Below are positions 1-5,281 of a stretch of DNA of 9,211 nt, in pieces. Position 1 is the stretch's first letter. Each line of letters opens with the position of its first letter. Below the pieces are notes generated by a model. The model saw only the letters and a program-made list of their open reading frames with translations, did no database searches and had not been told where the DNA came from. This stretch comes from Nitrososphaerota archaeon (GTDB lineage: Archaea; Thermoproteota; Nitrososphaeria; Nitrososphaerales; Nitrosopumilaceae), in the NCBI GenBank assembly GCA_022573065.1, contig JACZUQ010000003.1, positions 1 through 9,211 of the forward strand, given 5' to 3'. Both the position numbers and the translations under genes were made by a program.

Positions 1-120
1 TCTTGGCAAGTGCATTGTAAGACCACCAATAATCGAACCAATAGCTACGAAAAAGATCTCTTTTCTTAACGAGAACTCAACTCTAAGATAACGAGATTTT
101 TTGTTTTTAGAAGAGATCAA
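1..120 (-). CDS. N-terminal fragment of a probable small membrane protein (partial)
   Basis: An open frame of 40 codons runs off the left edge of the window. It begins with a TTG codon and reads basic residues (KNKKSR, SLRK), then a hydrophobic stretch IFFVAIGSIIGGLTM that would be a first transmembrane helix, then HLPR. The frame is closed by a TGA a few codons before the TTG, so no ATG is available. A TATA-like ATATAT lies about 29 bases upstream, which fits a leaderless start at the TTG. The positive-inside pattern before the helix suggests a cytoplasmic N-terminus. I do not recognise a family with certainty and function is unknown. Because only the start is present, both the gene and its start are moderately supported. 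Confidence 0.45.
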   Translation of the reverse strand, partial: MISSKNKKSRYLRVEFSLRKEIFFVAIGSIIGGLTMHLPR

Positions 121-237
121 CTGATAACCACGTTTGTTTGATGAAATATATCATATTCGAGAGCCCTCACAAATGCTTAAAATGGTTTTACCAATTTTGT
201 GACTTTATCATCAAGTAGAGGGAACACTATTCAGTAA
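121..237. other. Short intergenic stretch with a weak inverted repeat
   Basis: This is the space between the hydrolase stop and the next minus-strand gene. TCACAAA (167-173) pairs with TTTGTGA (196-202), and CCCTC (164-168) can pair with GAGGG (218-222), though not as one continuous helix. It could be a 3' end structure of the long operon or chance. No coding signal was seen apart from the promoter of the partial gene. Confidence 0.25.
145..152 (-). promoter_or_regulatory. TATA-like box for the partial membrane-protein gene
   Basis: On the minus strand this reads GATATATT. It lies about 29 bases before the TTG start at 120, the distance expected for an archaeal promoter giving a leaderless or very short-leader mRNA. 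The region is AT-rich, so a chance match is possible. Confidence 0.35.
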
Positions 238-1380
238 TTATTGCAATCTTGAATTCAAAAAATTAGAAATTTTTTCAGCTATAAAATCAAGGTCGTTTTC
301 TAGGGCAAAGTGACCTGTATCAAGAATGTGTTTTTCAACATCGTCCAAGTCGCGTTCGTATGGATGGGCACCTGCTTCAGGGAAAATATAGTCATTAGCG
401 CCCCACACAATTAACATTGGTGGTTGATGCTCTCTGAATTGTTCCTGCCATTGAGGATACAATGGAAGGTTAGTTTGGTAGTCATAGGCCATTGCAAGCT
501 GAATTGCTACGTTACCAGGTCTGTCTAATCCTGCTTGATCAGTAATCCAAGTGGATGGATCAATTGAATTTGGATTACGCATTCCAAAAGTGTACTGCCA
601 TTTTGTTGTGTCTGGAGCTACAAGGTAGTGCAGTTTTTTCTCGTTTTCATCTGTTTTATCATTCCACCATACTTTCCAATCATCCCAGAATTCTTCTAGT
701 CCTTCTTCATAGGCATTACCGTTTTGTACAATAATTGCTTGAATTCTTTCTGGGTGTTCATCGAAAAGTCGAAATCCAACTGGTGCCCCATAATCCATAA
801 CATATATGCTGTACTCTGAAAGGCCTAGTTCTTCTGTAAACTTGTCAACAATATCTGCTTGATTATCAAATGTATATTCAAATTCATCAACTGAAGGCAT
901 TGAGCTTTTTCCATAGCCAATATAGTCTGGTGCAACAAGGTGAAACTCATCTTCAAGAGCTGGAATTAGATTACGAAACATGTGTGATGATGTAGGAAAA
1001 CCGTGCAGTAAAAGTATAGTTGGAGAATCTGGCGAGCCTCCTTCTTTGTAAGAAACTGTTAGTCCGTCAATTTCTATAGTTTTTTCGTCCACCATTAATT
1101 CTGCAAGCATTGGCGCACCTTCAGCTAATGTTTCCCATCCCAAACTAGTGAGTCTATCTGATGAAGTTGGCATAACACATGCCACATCTCCTGAAGGACG
1201 AAGCATCAAGTCTAATCCTGCTCTACATAACACATCTTCTGTTGGTACACCATCATCCATCTGTTTTTTAGGTGAACCAAAGATGTTTCCAAATGACATA
1301 GCAGGAGCCATTCCAATTGATAGAACCAGAGGAATAAAGGCAAAAAGTATCATATGTTTTAGAAATTTTTGTTTTGTCAT
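238..1380 (-). CDS. Secreted alpha/beta hydrolase (haloalkane dehalogenase / epoxide hydrolase-like) with an N-terminal archaeal Cys-pair domain
   Basis: The 380-aa product has a Sec-type N-terminus (basic start, hydrophobic 9-29), so it should act outside the membrane. Residues about 44-82 hold a small domain with two Cys (52, 68) and the pattern C..GL.LM.R.SG..ACV.P...L..GW, which I recall from exported thaumarchaeal proteins. Residues about 100-380 are an alpha/beta hydrolase: HGFP at 126-129 (oxyanion), nucleophile elbow VMDYGAP with Asp196, likely acid Asp330 in WGAND, and His357 in TGHF. An Asp nucleophile points to the haloalkane dehalogenase, fluoroacetate dehalogenase and epoxide hydrolase branch. 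Dehalogenases usually have Trp after the nucleophile and this has Tyr197, so the substrate is open. The start at 1380 was chosen because AGGAG (1392-1396) precedes it and it follows the previous stop by 5 bases. It is the last gene of the operon. Confidence 0.85.
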   Translation of the reverse strand: MTKQKFLKHMILFAFIPLVLSIGMAPAMSFGNIFGSPKKQMDDGVPTEDVLCRAGLDLMLRPSGDVACVMPTSSDRLTSLGWETLAEGAPMLAELMVDEKTIEIDGLTVSYKEGGSPDSPTILLLHGFPTSSHMFRNLIPALEDEFHLVAPDYIGYGKSSMPSVDEFEYTFDNQADIVDKFTEELGLSEYSIYVMDYGAPVGFRLFDEHPERIQAIIVQNGNAYEEGLEEFWDDWKVWWNDKTDENEKKLHYLVAPDTTKWQYTFGMRNPNSIDPSTWITDQAGLDRPGNVAIQLAMAYDYQTNLPLYPQWQEQFREHQPPMLIVWGANDYIFPEAGAHPYERDLDDVEKHILDTGHFALENDLDFIAEKISNFLNSRLQ

Positions 1381-1385
1381 TATTT

Positions 1386-1562
1386 TCAAGACTCCTGCCA
1401 GTTTACGCCACATACATTACAGGTTGCTCTAACTCCATTATATCTTGGTTCCCAATATGGCTGAATTTCCCTATTACATATTGGACATTCTACTTTGCCA
1501 TGATCATCAATGTTTTGATGAACTACTTTGTTCATAGAAAAAAAACGTTGGATCTTACTCAT
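1386..1562 (-). CDS. Small zinc-ribbon protein (58 aa), third of the operon
   Basis: This short gene has two CxxC knuckles: Cys26/Cys29 (CPIC) and Cys48/Cys51 (CNVC), the usual spacing for one structural zinc ribbon. Its start ATG overlaps the stop of the preceding ribbon gene as ATGA, and GGAG lies about 12 bases upstream inside that gene, so translation is probably coupled. An internal ATG at 1535 would give 49 aa with both knuckles, but it lacks a ribosome-binding site and the overlap. The C-terminal half has several aromatics (PYWEPRY, NW). Such mini-ribbons can bind nucleic acid, dock on partner proteins or hold metal; nothing here decides between these. It sits directly before the hydrolase gene. 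Confidence 0.75.
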   Translation of the reverse strand: MSKIQRFFSMNKVVHQNIDDHGKVECPICNREIQPYWEPRYNGVRATCNVCGVNWQES

Positions 1563-1720
1563 TCTACTTTTCTCTCCATGAATGAAATGTAACCACAGTC
1601 GTTACATATGATGTCATATTCTTCCCGTTCAATATTACTTGAACCACATTTGAGGCAAATGAGTAATTTTCTACTTACATTTTGCCTGAGTCGTCTTTGT
1701 TTAGATAAAAATTGTTTCAT
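1559..1720 (-). CDS. Small zinc-ribbon protein (53 aa), second of the operon
   Basis: A strong AGGAGAT ribosome-binding site precedes the ATG at 1720, which is only 3 bases after the stop of the oxidoreductase gene. The product has a basic N-terminal third (KQRRLRQNVSRK) followed by a zinc ribbon with Cys22/Cys25 (CLKC) and Cys39/Cys42 (CNDC), then a short charged tail. The basic arm makes RNA or DNA contact conceivable, but that is inference. Its stop overlaps the start of the next ribbon gene. The presence of a clear binding site, tight spacing and conserved Cys spacing supports a real gene despite the small size. Confidence 0.75.
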   Translation of the reverse strand: MKQFLSKQRRLRQNVSRKLLICLKCGSSNIEREEYDIICNDCGYISFMERKVE

Positions 1721-1723
1721 TAT

Positions 1724-2680
1724 TCATCTCCTTTTCTTAATCATAATAGACGGAATTACAGCATCTTTGATTTGCTTTGCAAGTGAGAGTCTTTTTTCAA
1801 AGTCGTTTGCTACAGAACCAAAATCAAACACCAAGTTGACGTGACTAACTCCAAGCTTTTCTAGATCATGTATATCTTCAGCGATTTGTATTATGCTTCC
1901 ATTCATTAGTAGTCTTTCACTTCCAAGACTTTTTTCTGAAACTTCTGGGAATAGTAAAACTGGATACTCTATGCTTTGTGGATCTCGTCCATGTTCTTTA
2001 GCTGCTTTTTTGAGCAGTTCTTGTCCTTGCTTGAAGGCATCATAATCTAGTTGAGGAATTCCAACCCAACCTTTTGCATCAGAAGTAATTACTCTCTCAA
2101 GTGCTTTAGGTGAAAAACCAGCAAGATAGATTGGAATCTTTTGTTGGTATGGTTTTGGTCCAATAACTGACTTTGGAATTGTGTAGTACTTTCCATGGTG
2201 TTCTACTGTATCATCGTACCAGACTTTGTTTAGAACTTGTAGAAATTCGTCAGCTCGTTCACCACGTTTTTCAAATGGCACACCGGCTGCATCAAACTCG
2301 TCTTTAGAATGACCAAGTCCTAATCCAAGTAACAGTCTTCCTTTTGAAAGATTGTCAAGTGCAGCAAGTCTGTTTGCCAAAAGCAATGGATTTTGATATA
2401 GCATATCAATGATGCCTGTGGCAAGCTTGATTCTTTGTGTGAGACCAGCAACATAGGTTAAAGTCGATATTGGATCGATTACGTTTTGGTATATCTCAGG
2501 CCAACTTCCATCTGGAGATGGTGGATAAGGCGTTTGAGGTTCTGAGGGCCACAAAATCCTGTCAATTACCCATAAAGAATCAAAGCCTTCTGATTCTCCA
2601 TATCTTGCAGCAAATGCAATATTTTCAGCCGAAGCAACACTACCCATATGAGGAAGACTAAATCCAATTTTTAATGTCAT
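1724..2680 (-). CDS. Luciferase-like (LLM) flavin/F420-dependent oxidoreductase
   Basis: The 318-aa product matches the bacterial-luciferase-like TIM-barrel family: N-terminal strand KIGFSLPHMG, then ESEGFDSLWVIDR, the typical Asp-Pro-Ile-Ser-Thr-Leu segment after about residue 68, RIKLATGI, and KGRLLLGLGLGHSKDEFDAAGVPFEKRGER, which is characteristic of F420-dependent members. The cytoplasmic enzyme would transfer hydride between reduced F420 (or FMN) and an unknown organic substrate. The cofactor is inferred from family resemblance and from the fact that these archaea make F420. The ATG overlaps the stop of the upstream zinc-ribbon gene as TAATG, and AAGGAG lies about 15 bases before it. The tail is basic (IKKRR). 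It is the central enzyme of the operon, paired with a hydrolase gene downstream. Confidence 0.88.
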   Translation of the reverse strand: MTLKIGFSLPHMGSVASAENIAFAARYGESEGFDSLWVIDRILWPSEPQTPYPPSPDGSWPEIYQNVIDPISTLTYVAGLTQRIKLATGIIDMLYQNPLLLANRLAALDNLSKGRLLLGLGLGHSKDEFDAAGVPFEKRGERADEFLQVLNKVWYDDTVEHHGKYYTIPKSVIGPKPYQQKIPIYLAGFSPKALERVITSDAKGWVGIPQLDYDAFKQGQELLKKAAKEHGRDPQSIEYPVLLFPEVSEKSLGSERLLMNGSIIQIAEDIHDLEKLGVSHVNLVFDFGSVANDFEKRLSLAKQIKDAVIPSIMIKKRR

Positions 2681-2850
2681 TATACACTCAACAACTCCTT
2701 TTTGAAATCATCTGTGGTTCTTTCAAATCCACAGGTTTTGCAAATTTGCCAACTACGATCTTTAAGAATTCCCAAGGGTGCATCATATCTTACTGAGTAC
2801 ATTTTTCCATCACAAGAAGGACATGATAATGGTATGCTAATCTGTTTCAT
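2680..2850 (-). CDS. Small zinc-ribbon protein (56 aa), first of the operon
   Basis: The product carries Cys10/Cys13 (CPSC) and Cys37/Cys40 (CKTC), the pattern of a single zinc ribbon, with a C-terminal charged helix. AAGGAG precedes the start, and both ends overlap neighbours by one base as TAATG: the membrane-protein stop with this ATG, and this stop with the oxidoreductase ATG. Such exact overlaps at both ends argue strongly that it is translated and coupled. Role unknown; it may be a rubredoxin-like or adaptor partner of the oxidoreductase, but the Cys arrangement is equally compatible with a purely structural zinc site. Confidence 0.78.
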   Translation of the reverse strand: MKQISIPLSCPSCDGKMYSVRYDAPLGILKDRSWQICKTCGFERTTDDFKKELLSV

Positions 2851-3344
2851 TAGTTCATCTTACTCCTTAGAATGATTCCAATTACCAAACCAAATACAAT
2901 ATGTCGAAACATAGTCATTGCTGGAACTTCTGGTGCAATGTTTAGTCCTGCGATACCTGCACCTAGTGCTGGCAACATTCCAAACCATACTGCCACAACT
3001 GTAACCATTACACCAAATACTAATCCATGAAACCATATTCTTCCTTTAATTATTCTTGTTGAAATTGGTAAGAAAACATAACCAAAGAATAGTGTCAAGC
3101 CTATACCGTTAGCAACATGTGCAACATTTCCAATAATGTAAGCTGACTCGTGTTCCCCAGCAATTAACTGTCCTAGTACAACTGAAATGTCAAGTGGAAC
3201 ACCAGTAATTGCCATATCAACATATGCTGCTACGTAAAAGGCAAGAGTTCCTAGAAATCCTGCCATAACTAAATAAAGGAATTTGTTATTTTTCATAGAA
3301 ACTTTTTGTGGATTATCTGATTTAGTATTTTCTACCTTAACCAT
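2850..3344 (-). CDS. Four-helix membrane protein of unknown function
   Basis: The 164-aa product has a charged cytoplasmic N-terminus (about 1-21) and four hydrophobic segments at roughly 22-45, 67-95, 103-125 and 140-160. His residues lie at or near helix ends (HESAYIIGNVAHVANG, WFHG, FRHIVFG), and there is a Met/Pro/Gly-rich segment (GMLPALGAGIAG). The overall pattern resembles small integral membrane proteins of the DUF6789 kind, but I would not insist on that assignment. His near the membrane could bind heme or metal; this is speculation. The ATG lies 13 bases inside the end of the regulator gene, with GGTGGAG just upstream, and its stop overlaps the next start. It is therefore the second gene of the operon. 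Confidence 0.75.
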   Translation of the reverse strand: MVKVENTKSDNPQKVSMKNNKFLYLVMAGFLGTLAFYVAAYVDMAITGVPLDISVVLGQLIAGEHESAYIIGNVAHVANGIGLTLFFGYVFLPISTRIIKGRIWFHGLVFGVMVTVVAVWFGMLPALGAGIAGLNIAPEVPAMTMFRHIVFGLVIGIILRSKMN

Positions 3345-3682
3345 TCGTCTCCACCATTTTTAATTAATTTAGCTACAATTTCATCAAATACTTCCTGACC
3401 TTCCTCAAATAATGAGGATACGAAATATGTTGCACCATATTTGTCTCCAACCTTTGTAACAAGGTTATTTTTTTCTAGAGTCTTCATATGATGTTCAATT
3501 CCTTTGTAATCCATTCCAAGGTCTAGTGAAAGCTGATTTTTATTGGATGGTTTGTTTCTTAACTGAGAAATTATTCTGACTCTGGTTTGTCCACCTTTTG
3601 TTCCAACAAAAAGATACCAAAGTAATCCTTTTGTTTCAGGATGGCTTTTTGCCTTAATGCTTCGGAGGGTTAGTGTTTGCAT
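3332..3682 (-). CDS. Winged-helix (ArsR-like) transcriptional regulator, first gene of the operon
   Basis: The 116-aa product has the wHTH layout: GLLWYLFVGTKGG (first helix), RVRIISQL, NQLSLDLGMDYKGIEHHMKTLEKNNLVTKVG (helix-turn-helix with recognition helix), then YGATYFVSSLFEE (wing) and a C-terminal helix. I start it at 3682 rather than at the upstream ATG at 3745. The shorter form has the same length as its paralog at 4864-5217 (117 aa), begins about 8 bases after the start site predicted from the TATA box, and leaves the palindromic operator in the promoter. The longer form would place the start codon upstream of that TATA box. Autoregulation through the palindrome is likely but inferred. 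No metal-binding Cys cluster is visible, so the signal is unknown. Confidence 0.85.
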   Translation of the reverse strand: MQTLTLRSIKAKSHPETKGLLWYLFVGTKGGQTRVRIISQLRNKPSNKNQLSLDLGMDYKGIEHHMKTLEKNNLVTKVGDKYGATYFVSSLFEEGQEVFDEIVAKLIKNGGDEWLR

Positions 3683-3690
3683 TCTAATCA

Positions 3691-3714
3691 ATAGTGCAAG
3701 CAGGCTTGCACTAT
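3691..3714. promoter_or_regulatory. 24-base palindromic operator at the operon promoter
   Basis: Two perfect 11-base arms (ATAGTGCAAGC and GCTTGCACTAT) are separated by only 2 bases. The palindrome lies between the minus-strand TATA box and the predicted start of transcription, overlapping the TATA edge. A dimeric regulator bound here would block RNA polymerase recruitment. The wHTH protein encoded just downstream is the simplest candidate, with the divergent RHH protein as the alternative. Confidence 0.75.
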
Positions 3715-3719
3715 ATAAT
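3712..3719 (-). promoter_or_regulatory. TATA box of the seven-gene operon
   Basis: On the minus strand it reads TTATATAG. Transcription would begin near 3690, about 8 bases before the regulator ATG at 3682. It partly overlaps the palindromic operator. Confidence 0.65.
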
Positions 3720-3732
3720 TGTTTAACCAATT

Positions 3733-3748
3733 TGCAAGCATGCAAGCA
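3733..3748. repeat. Tandem TGCAAGCA operator half-sites
   Basis: TGCAAGCA occurs twice head to tail (3733-3740, 3741-3748). A third copy is inside the palindrome at 3695-3702, with a near-match in reverse orientation at 3703-3710. The tandem pair sits immediately before the plus-strand TATA box, where archaeal activators or BRE-blocking repressors bind. The shared half-site suggests one regulator controls both directions. Confidence 0.65.
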
Positions 3749-3750
3749 TC

Positions 3751-3757
3751 TTATATA
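3751..3757 (+). promoter_or_regulatory. TATA box for the RHH-MEDS regulator gene
   Basis: TTATATA lies about 25 bases before the ATG at 3779, giving a leaderless mRNA. No ribosome-binding site is present, which agrees with leaderless initiation. Confidence 0.65.
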
Positions 3758-3778
3758 GTAGGGAATCTATAGCTAAGC

Positions 3779-4435
3779 ATGTCAAAAGTACTGTATGTAA
3801 GAGGATTTAGCGATCAACTTCACGGACAGCTAGATGAACAAGCAAAAAAAGAAGGAATTTCAGCTGCATCCATTCTAGAGAACGCCTTTGAAGAATGGTT
3901 AAAAAATAAGAAAGAAATTCCAACTAAGCATTATCTTGTATTGTATTCAGATGACGATTCATTACTAAATTTTATGAAAAAGATTAACGATTTGAACGAT
4001 GGTGATTGGTTTCATGTTACATGTGGTTCTCAATCTCATGTTGGAGTAAAATATTTAAAAAAACATGGCTGGTATGACATTACTCTTTCACCTTATATAC
4101 AAGGAATAAAGAAACCTGAAAAATACGCATCTAAGGTTTTTGATCACCTGGAAAGTGTTACAGCTAACAAACAAGCATGCTTTATTGGATTTATGACTGA
4201 AGATGTTGCTCATCATCACTCACTTCAAAAAGCAAGAGAGATTGAAAAATTATACAATACAAAAAGAATTGGTGGCGTTGTCTTTTGTCCCTATGATATG
4301 AGAAAGTTAAACAATTTTAACTTCATAGATATTTTTAAACTATTTGAAGAACATGATAAAATTTTTGTTCTAAAAGAAAATGAATTCTATGAACTTAATG
4401 TAGACAAAACAAATCATGCAAAATTATTCCTATAA
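3779..4435 (+). CDS. Ribbon-helix-helix DNA-binding protein with MEDS-like sensor domain
   Basis: Residues 1-45 (KVLYVRGFSDQLHGQLDEQA...SAASILENAFEEWLKNK) have the strand-helix-helix layout of Arc/CopG/MetJ-type proteins, in which the beta strand reads DNA bases. Residues about 50-210 resemble the MEDS domain known from DcmR-type regulators: HYLVLYSDDDSLLNFM, then GDWFHVTCGS, a His cluster at 145-147 and the segment GGVVFCPYDMRKL at 165-177 followed by a helix ending EEHDK. MEDS domains are thought to sense one-carbon or hydrocarbon-type ligands in methylotrophs and methanogens. The assignment is by pattern only. The gene is transcribed divergently from the seven-gene operon and shares the TGCAAGCA-rich promoter region, so it may control that operon. 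Confidence 0.72.
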   Translation: MSKVLYVRGFSDQLHGQLDEQAKKEGISAASILENAFEEWLKNKKEIPTKHYLVLYSDDDSLLNFMKKINDLNDGDWFHVTCGSQSHVGVKYLKKHGWYDITLSPYIQGIKKPEKYASKVFDHLESVTANKQACFIGFMTEDVAHHHSLQKAREIEKLYNTKRIGGVVFCPYDMRKLNNFNFIDIFKLFEEHDKIFVLKENEFYELNVDKTNHAKLFL

Positions 4436-4479
4436 TAATTTGGAAAATTGTTTTAATACTATTTTAGTGAATTAATAGT

Positions 4480-4543
4480 ATCCATCAAGTCTCATCTGAG
4501 CCATGCCCCTCCTATCTCCCCTATAGAGATTTGATGGATTTTA
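4480..4543 (+). ncRNA. Hairpin RNA element with C-rich loop, copy 1
   Basis: The arms 4480-4493 and 4526-4539 pair over 14 positions with a single G-U, enclosing a 32-base loop rich in C (CCATGCCC, CCT, CCCCT) in otherwise AT-rich DNA. It is followed by TTTT. A TATA-like TTTTAATA at 4451-4458 ends 22 bases before the first arm, so the hairpin may be the 5' end of a transcript. A second copy lies at 4790-4855. Alternatives are a terminator for the upstream gene or a DNA binding site. Confidence 0.6.
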
Positions 4544-4572
4544 ATTATTTAATTTGGAATTAATTTGGATGA

Positions 4573-4580
4573 TTATATAA
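4573..4580 (+). promoter_or_regulatory. TATA box for the small zinc-finger ORF
   Basis: TTATATAA lies about 28 bases before the ATG at 4605, the spacing expected for a leaderless archaeal transcript. Confidence 0.6.
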
Positions 4581-4604
4581 TAACACGAAAATCATTTTCA
4601 TATT

Positions 4605-4727
4605 ATGAACACAACAGCATGGAAATGTTATCGATGCAATTTGATTTTTAGAGAGGAATCTCATGGAATATTACACAAGGAGATATCTAATCACAATGTT
4701 AACAAAATTGGAATGGTTCTAGCTTAA
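4605..4727 (+). CDS. Tiny C2H2-type zinc-finger protein (40 aa)
   Basis: The product opens with WKCYRCNLIF and continues EESHGILHKEISNH. CxxC at residues 8 and 11 is followed by His near residues 20, 24 and 30, the spacing of a C2H2-like finger. Single-finger proteins of this look (W.C..C...F......H......H) are familiar in ammonia-oxidising archaea. A TATA box at the right distance and no ribosome-binding site suggest leaderless expression. It lies between the two hairpin elements and upstream of a wHTH gene. DNA or RNA binding is plausible but untested; the small size limits confidence. Confidence 0.65.
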   Translation: MNTTAWKCYRCNLIFREESHGILHKEISNHNVNKIGMVLA

Positions 4728-4789
4728 TTCAATCAAGTTGGTTACAATTTGGTGATTTTATTAAATACATCTCTAACTAGAAAAAATTA

Positions 4790-4855
4790 GTCTGTCATGT
4801 CTCTCGTAACCCATGCCCAACCTGAATTCCCCTTGAGAGATTTGATGGATTTTTG
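4790..4855 (+). ncRNA. Hairpin RNA element with C-rich loop, copy 2 (leader of the second wHTH gene)
   Basis: The arms 4790-4805 and 4835-4850 pair at 15 of 16 positions, four of them G-U, around a 29-base loop with the same CCATGCCC, CCT and CCCCT blocks as copy 1. The right arm and the following T run match copy 1 over 17 bases, while the left arm differs mainly by changes that keep pairing through wobble. TTAAATA at 4761-4767 ends 23 bases before the hairpin. The ATG of the regulator is 14 bases beyond the right arm, so this copy may control its translation. Confidence 0.62.
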
Positions 4856-4863
4856 GAGAAATA

Positions 4864-5217
4864 ATGGAAACTAAAAAGGAAATTGAATCTAAAGATCCTA
4901 AACAAATCAAAATGTTGTTTTGGTCGGTCTTCGCAGGCTCAAAGGGCTGTATTAACAGAGTAAAAATTGTTTTAAAATTAAAGAATACTCCTCTAAATAC
5001 AAATCAACTATCCGAACTATTGAGATTAGATTACAAGGTAGTTGAACGACATTTAGAGGTATTAGGAAAAAATAATCTAGTTACTAAAGTTGGAATTAGA
5101 TATAGTATCACCTACTTTCTTTCTCCATTATTAGAATCCAATTTGAATATGTTTGATGAAGTGGCTGATAAATCAAAAAACTGTAAAGATAATTTACAGA
5201 TAAATTTGAATAAATAA
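4864..5217 (+). CDS. Winged-helix (ArsR-like) regulator, paralog of the operon regulator
   Basis: The 117-aa product aligns end to end with the regulator at 3332-3682: MLFWSVFAGSKGC versus GLLWYLFVGTKGG, NTNQLSELLRLDYKVVERHLEVLGKNNLVTKVG for the helix-turn-helix, then YSITYFLSPLLES for the wing. The shared KNNLVTKVG is the most conserved stretch. Differences in the recognition helix (VVERHLEVL against GIEHHMKTL) suggest a different or diverged operator. A GGAG ribosome-binding site lies 5-9 bases before the ATG, unlike its leaderless neighbours, and the leader contains the hairpin of copy 2. The cupredoxin-like gene follows in the same direction after 64 bases and may be co-regulated. Confidence 0.85.
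   Translation: METKKEIESKDPKQIKMLFWSVFAGSKGCINRVKIVLKLKNTPLNTNQLSELLRLDYKVVERHLEVLGKNNLVTKVGIRYSITYFLSPLLESNLNMFDEVADKSKNCKDNLQINLNK
5181..5199. repeat. Short inverted repeat at the end of the wHTH gene
   Basis: CTGTAAA and TTTACAG form a perfect 7-base stem around a 5-base loop inside the last codons of the regulator. It could aid RNA processing or termination before the next gene, or be chance in AT-rich DNA. Confidence 0.3.
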
Positions 5218-5281
5218 TTTGGTTGCTATCTGGTTGTTATTTGGAAAAATTGAATTAAGTAATTTTTTTAGAACATCATTT

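Noticed and set aside
1381..1413. Longer start for the hydrolase at 1413
   Set aside because: It would overlap the end of the zinc-ribbon gene and lacks a ribosome-binding site, while the ATG at 1380 has AGGAG and begins a normal signal peptide.
1148..1432. Plus-strand open frames across the minus-strand genes (for example 1148-1432, 2470-2661, 7177-7404, 8408-8629)
   Set aside because: They lie antisense to well-supported genes, have no recognisable domains and look like shadows of those genes.
3683..3745. Longer version of the operon wHTH regulator starting at 3745
   Set aside because: It would start upstream of the TATA box and translate through the palindromic operator, and it would be 21 residues longer than the full-length paralog.
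4480..4539. Plain rho-independent terminator of the RHH-MEDS gene
   Set aside because: The 32-base loop is too long and conserved for a simple terminator, and copy 2 sits in a leader just before a gene start. A terminator role for copy 1 cannot be fully excluded.
5219..5281. N-terminal extension of the cupredoxin-like protein
   Set aside because: It has no ATG and would put 21 extra residues before a clear signal peptide that begins with MKTTKK.
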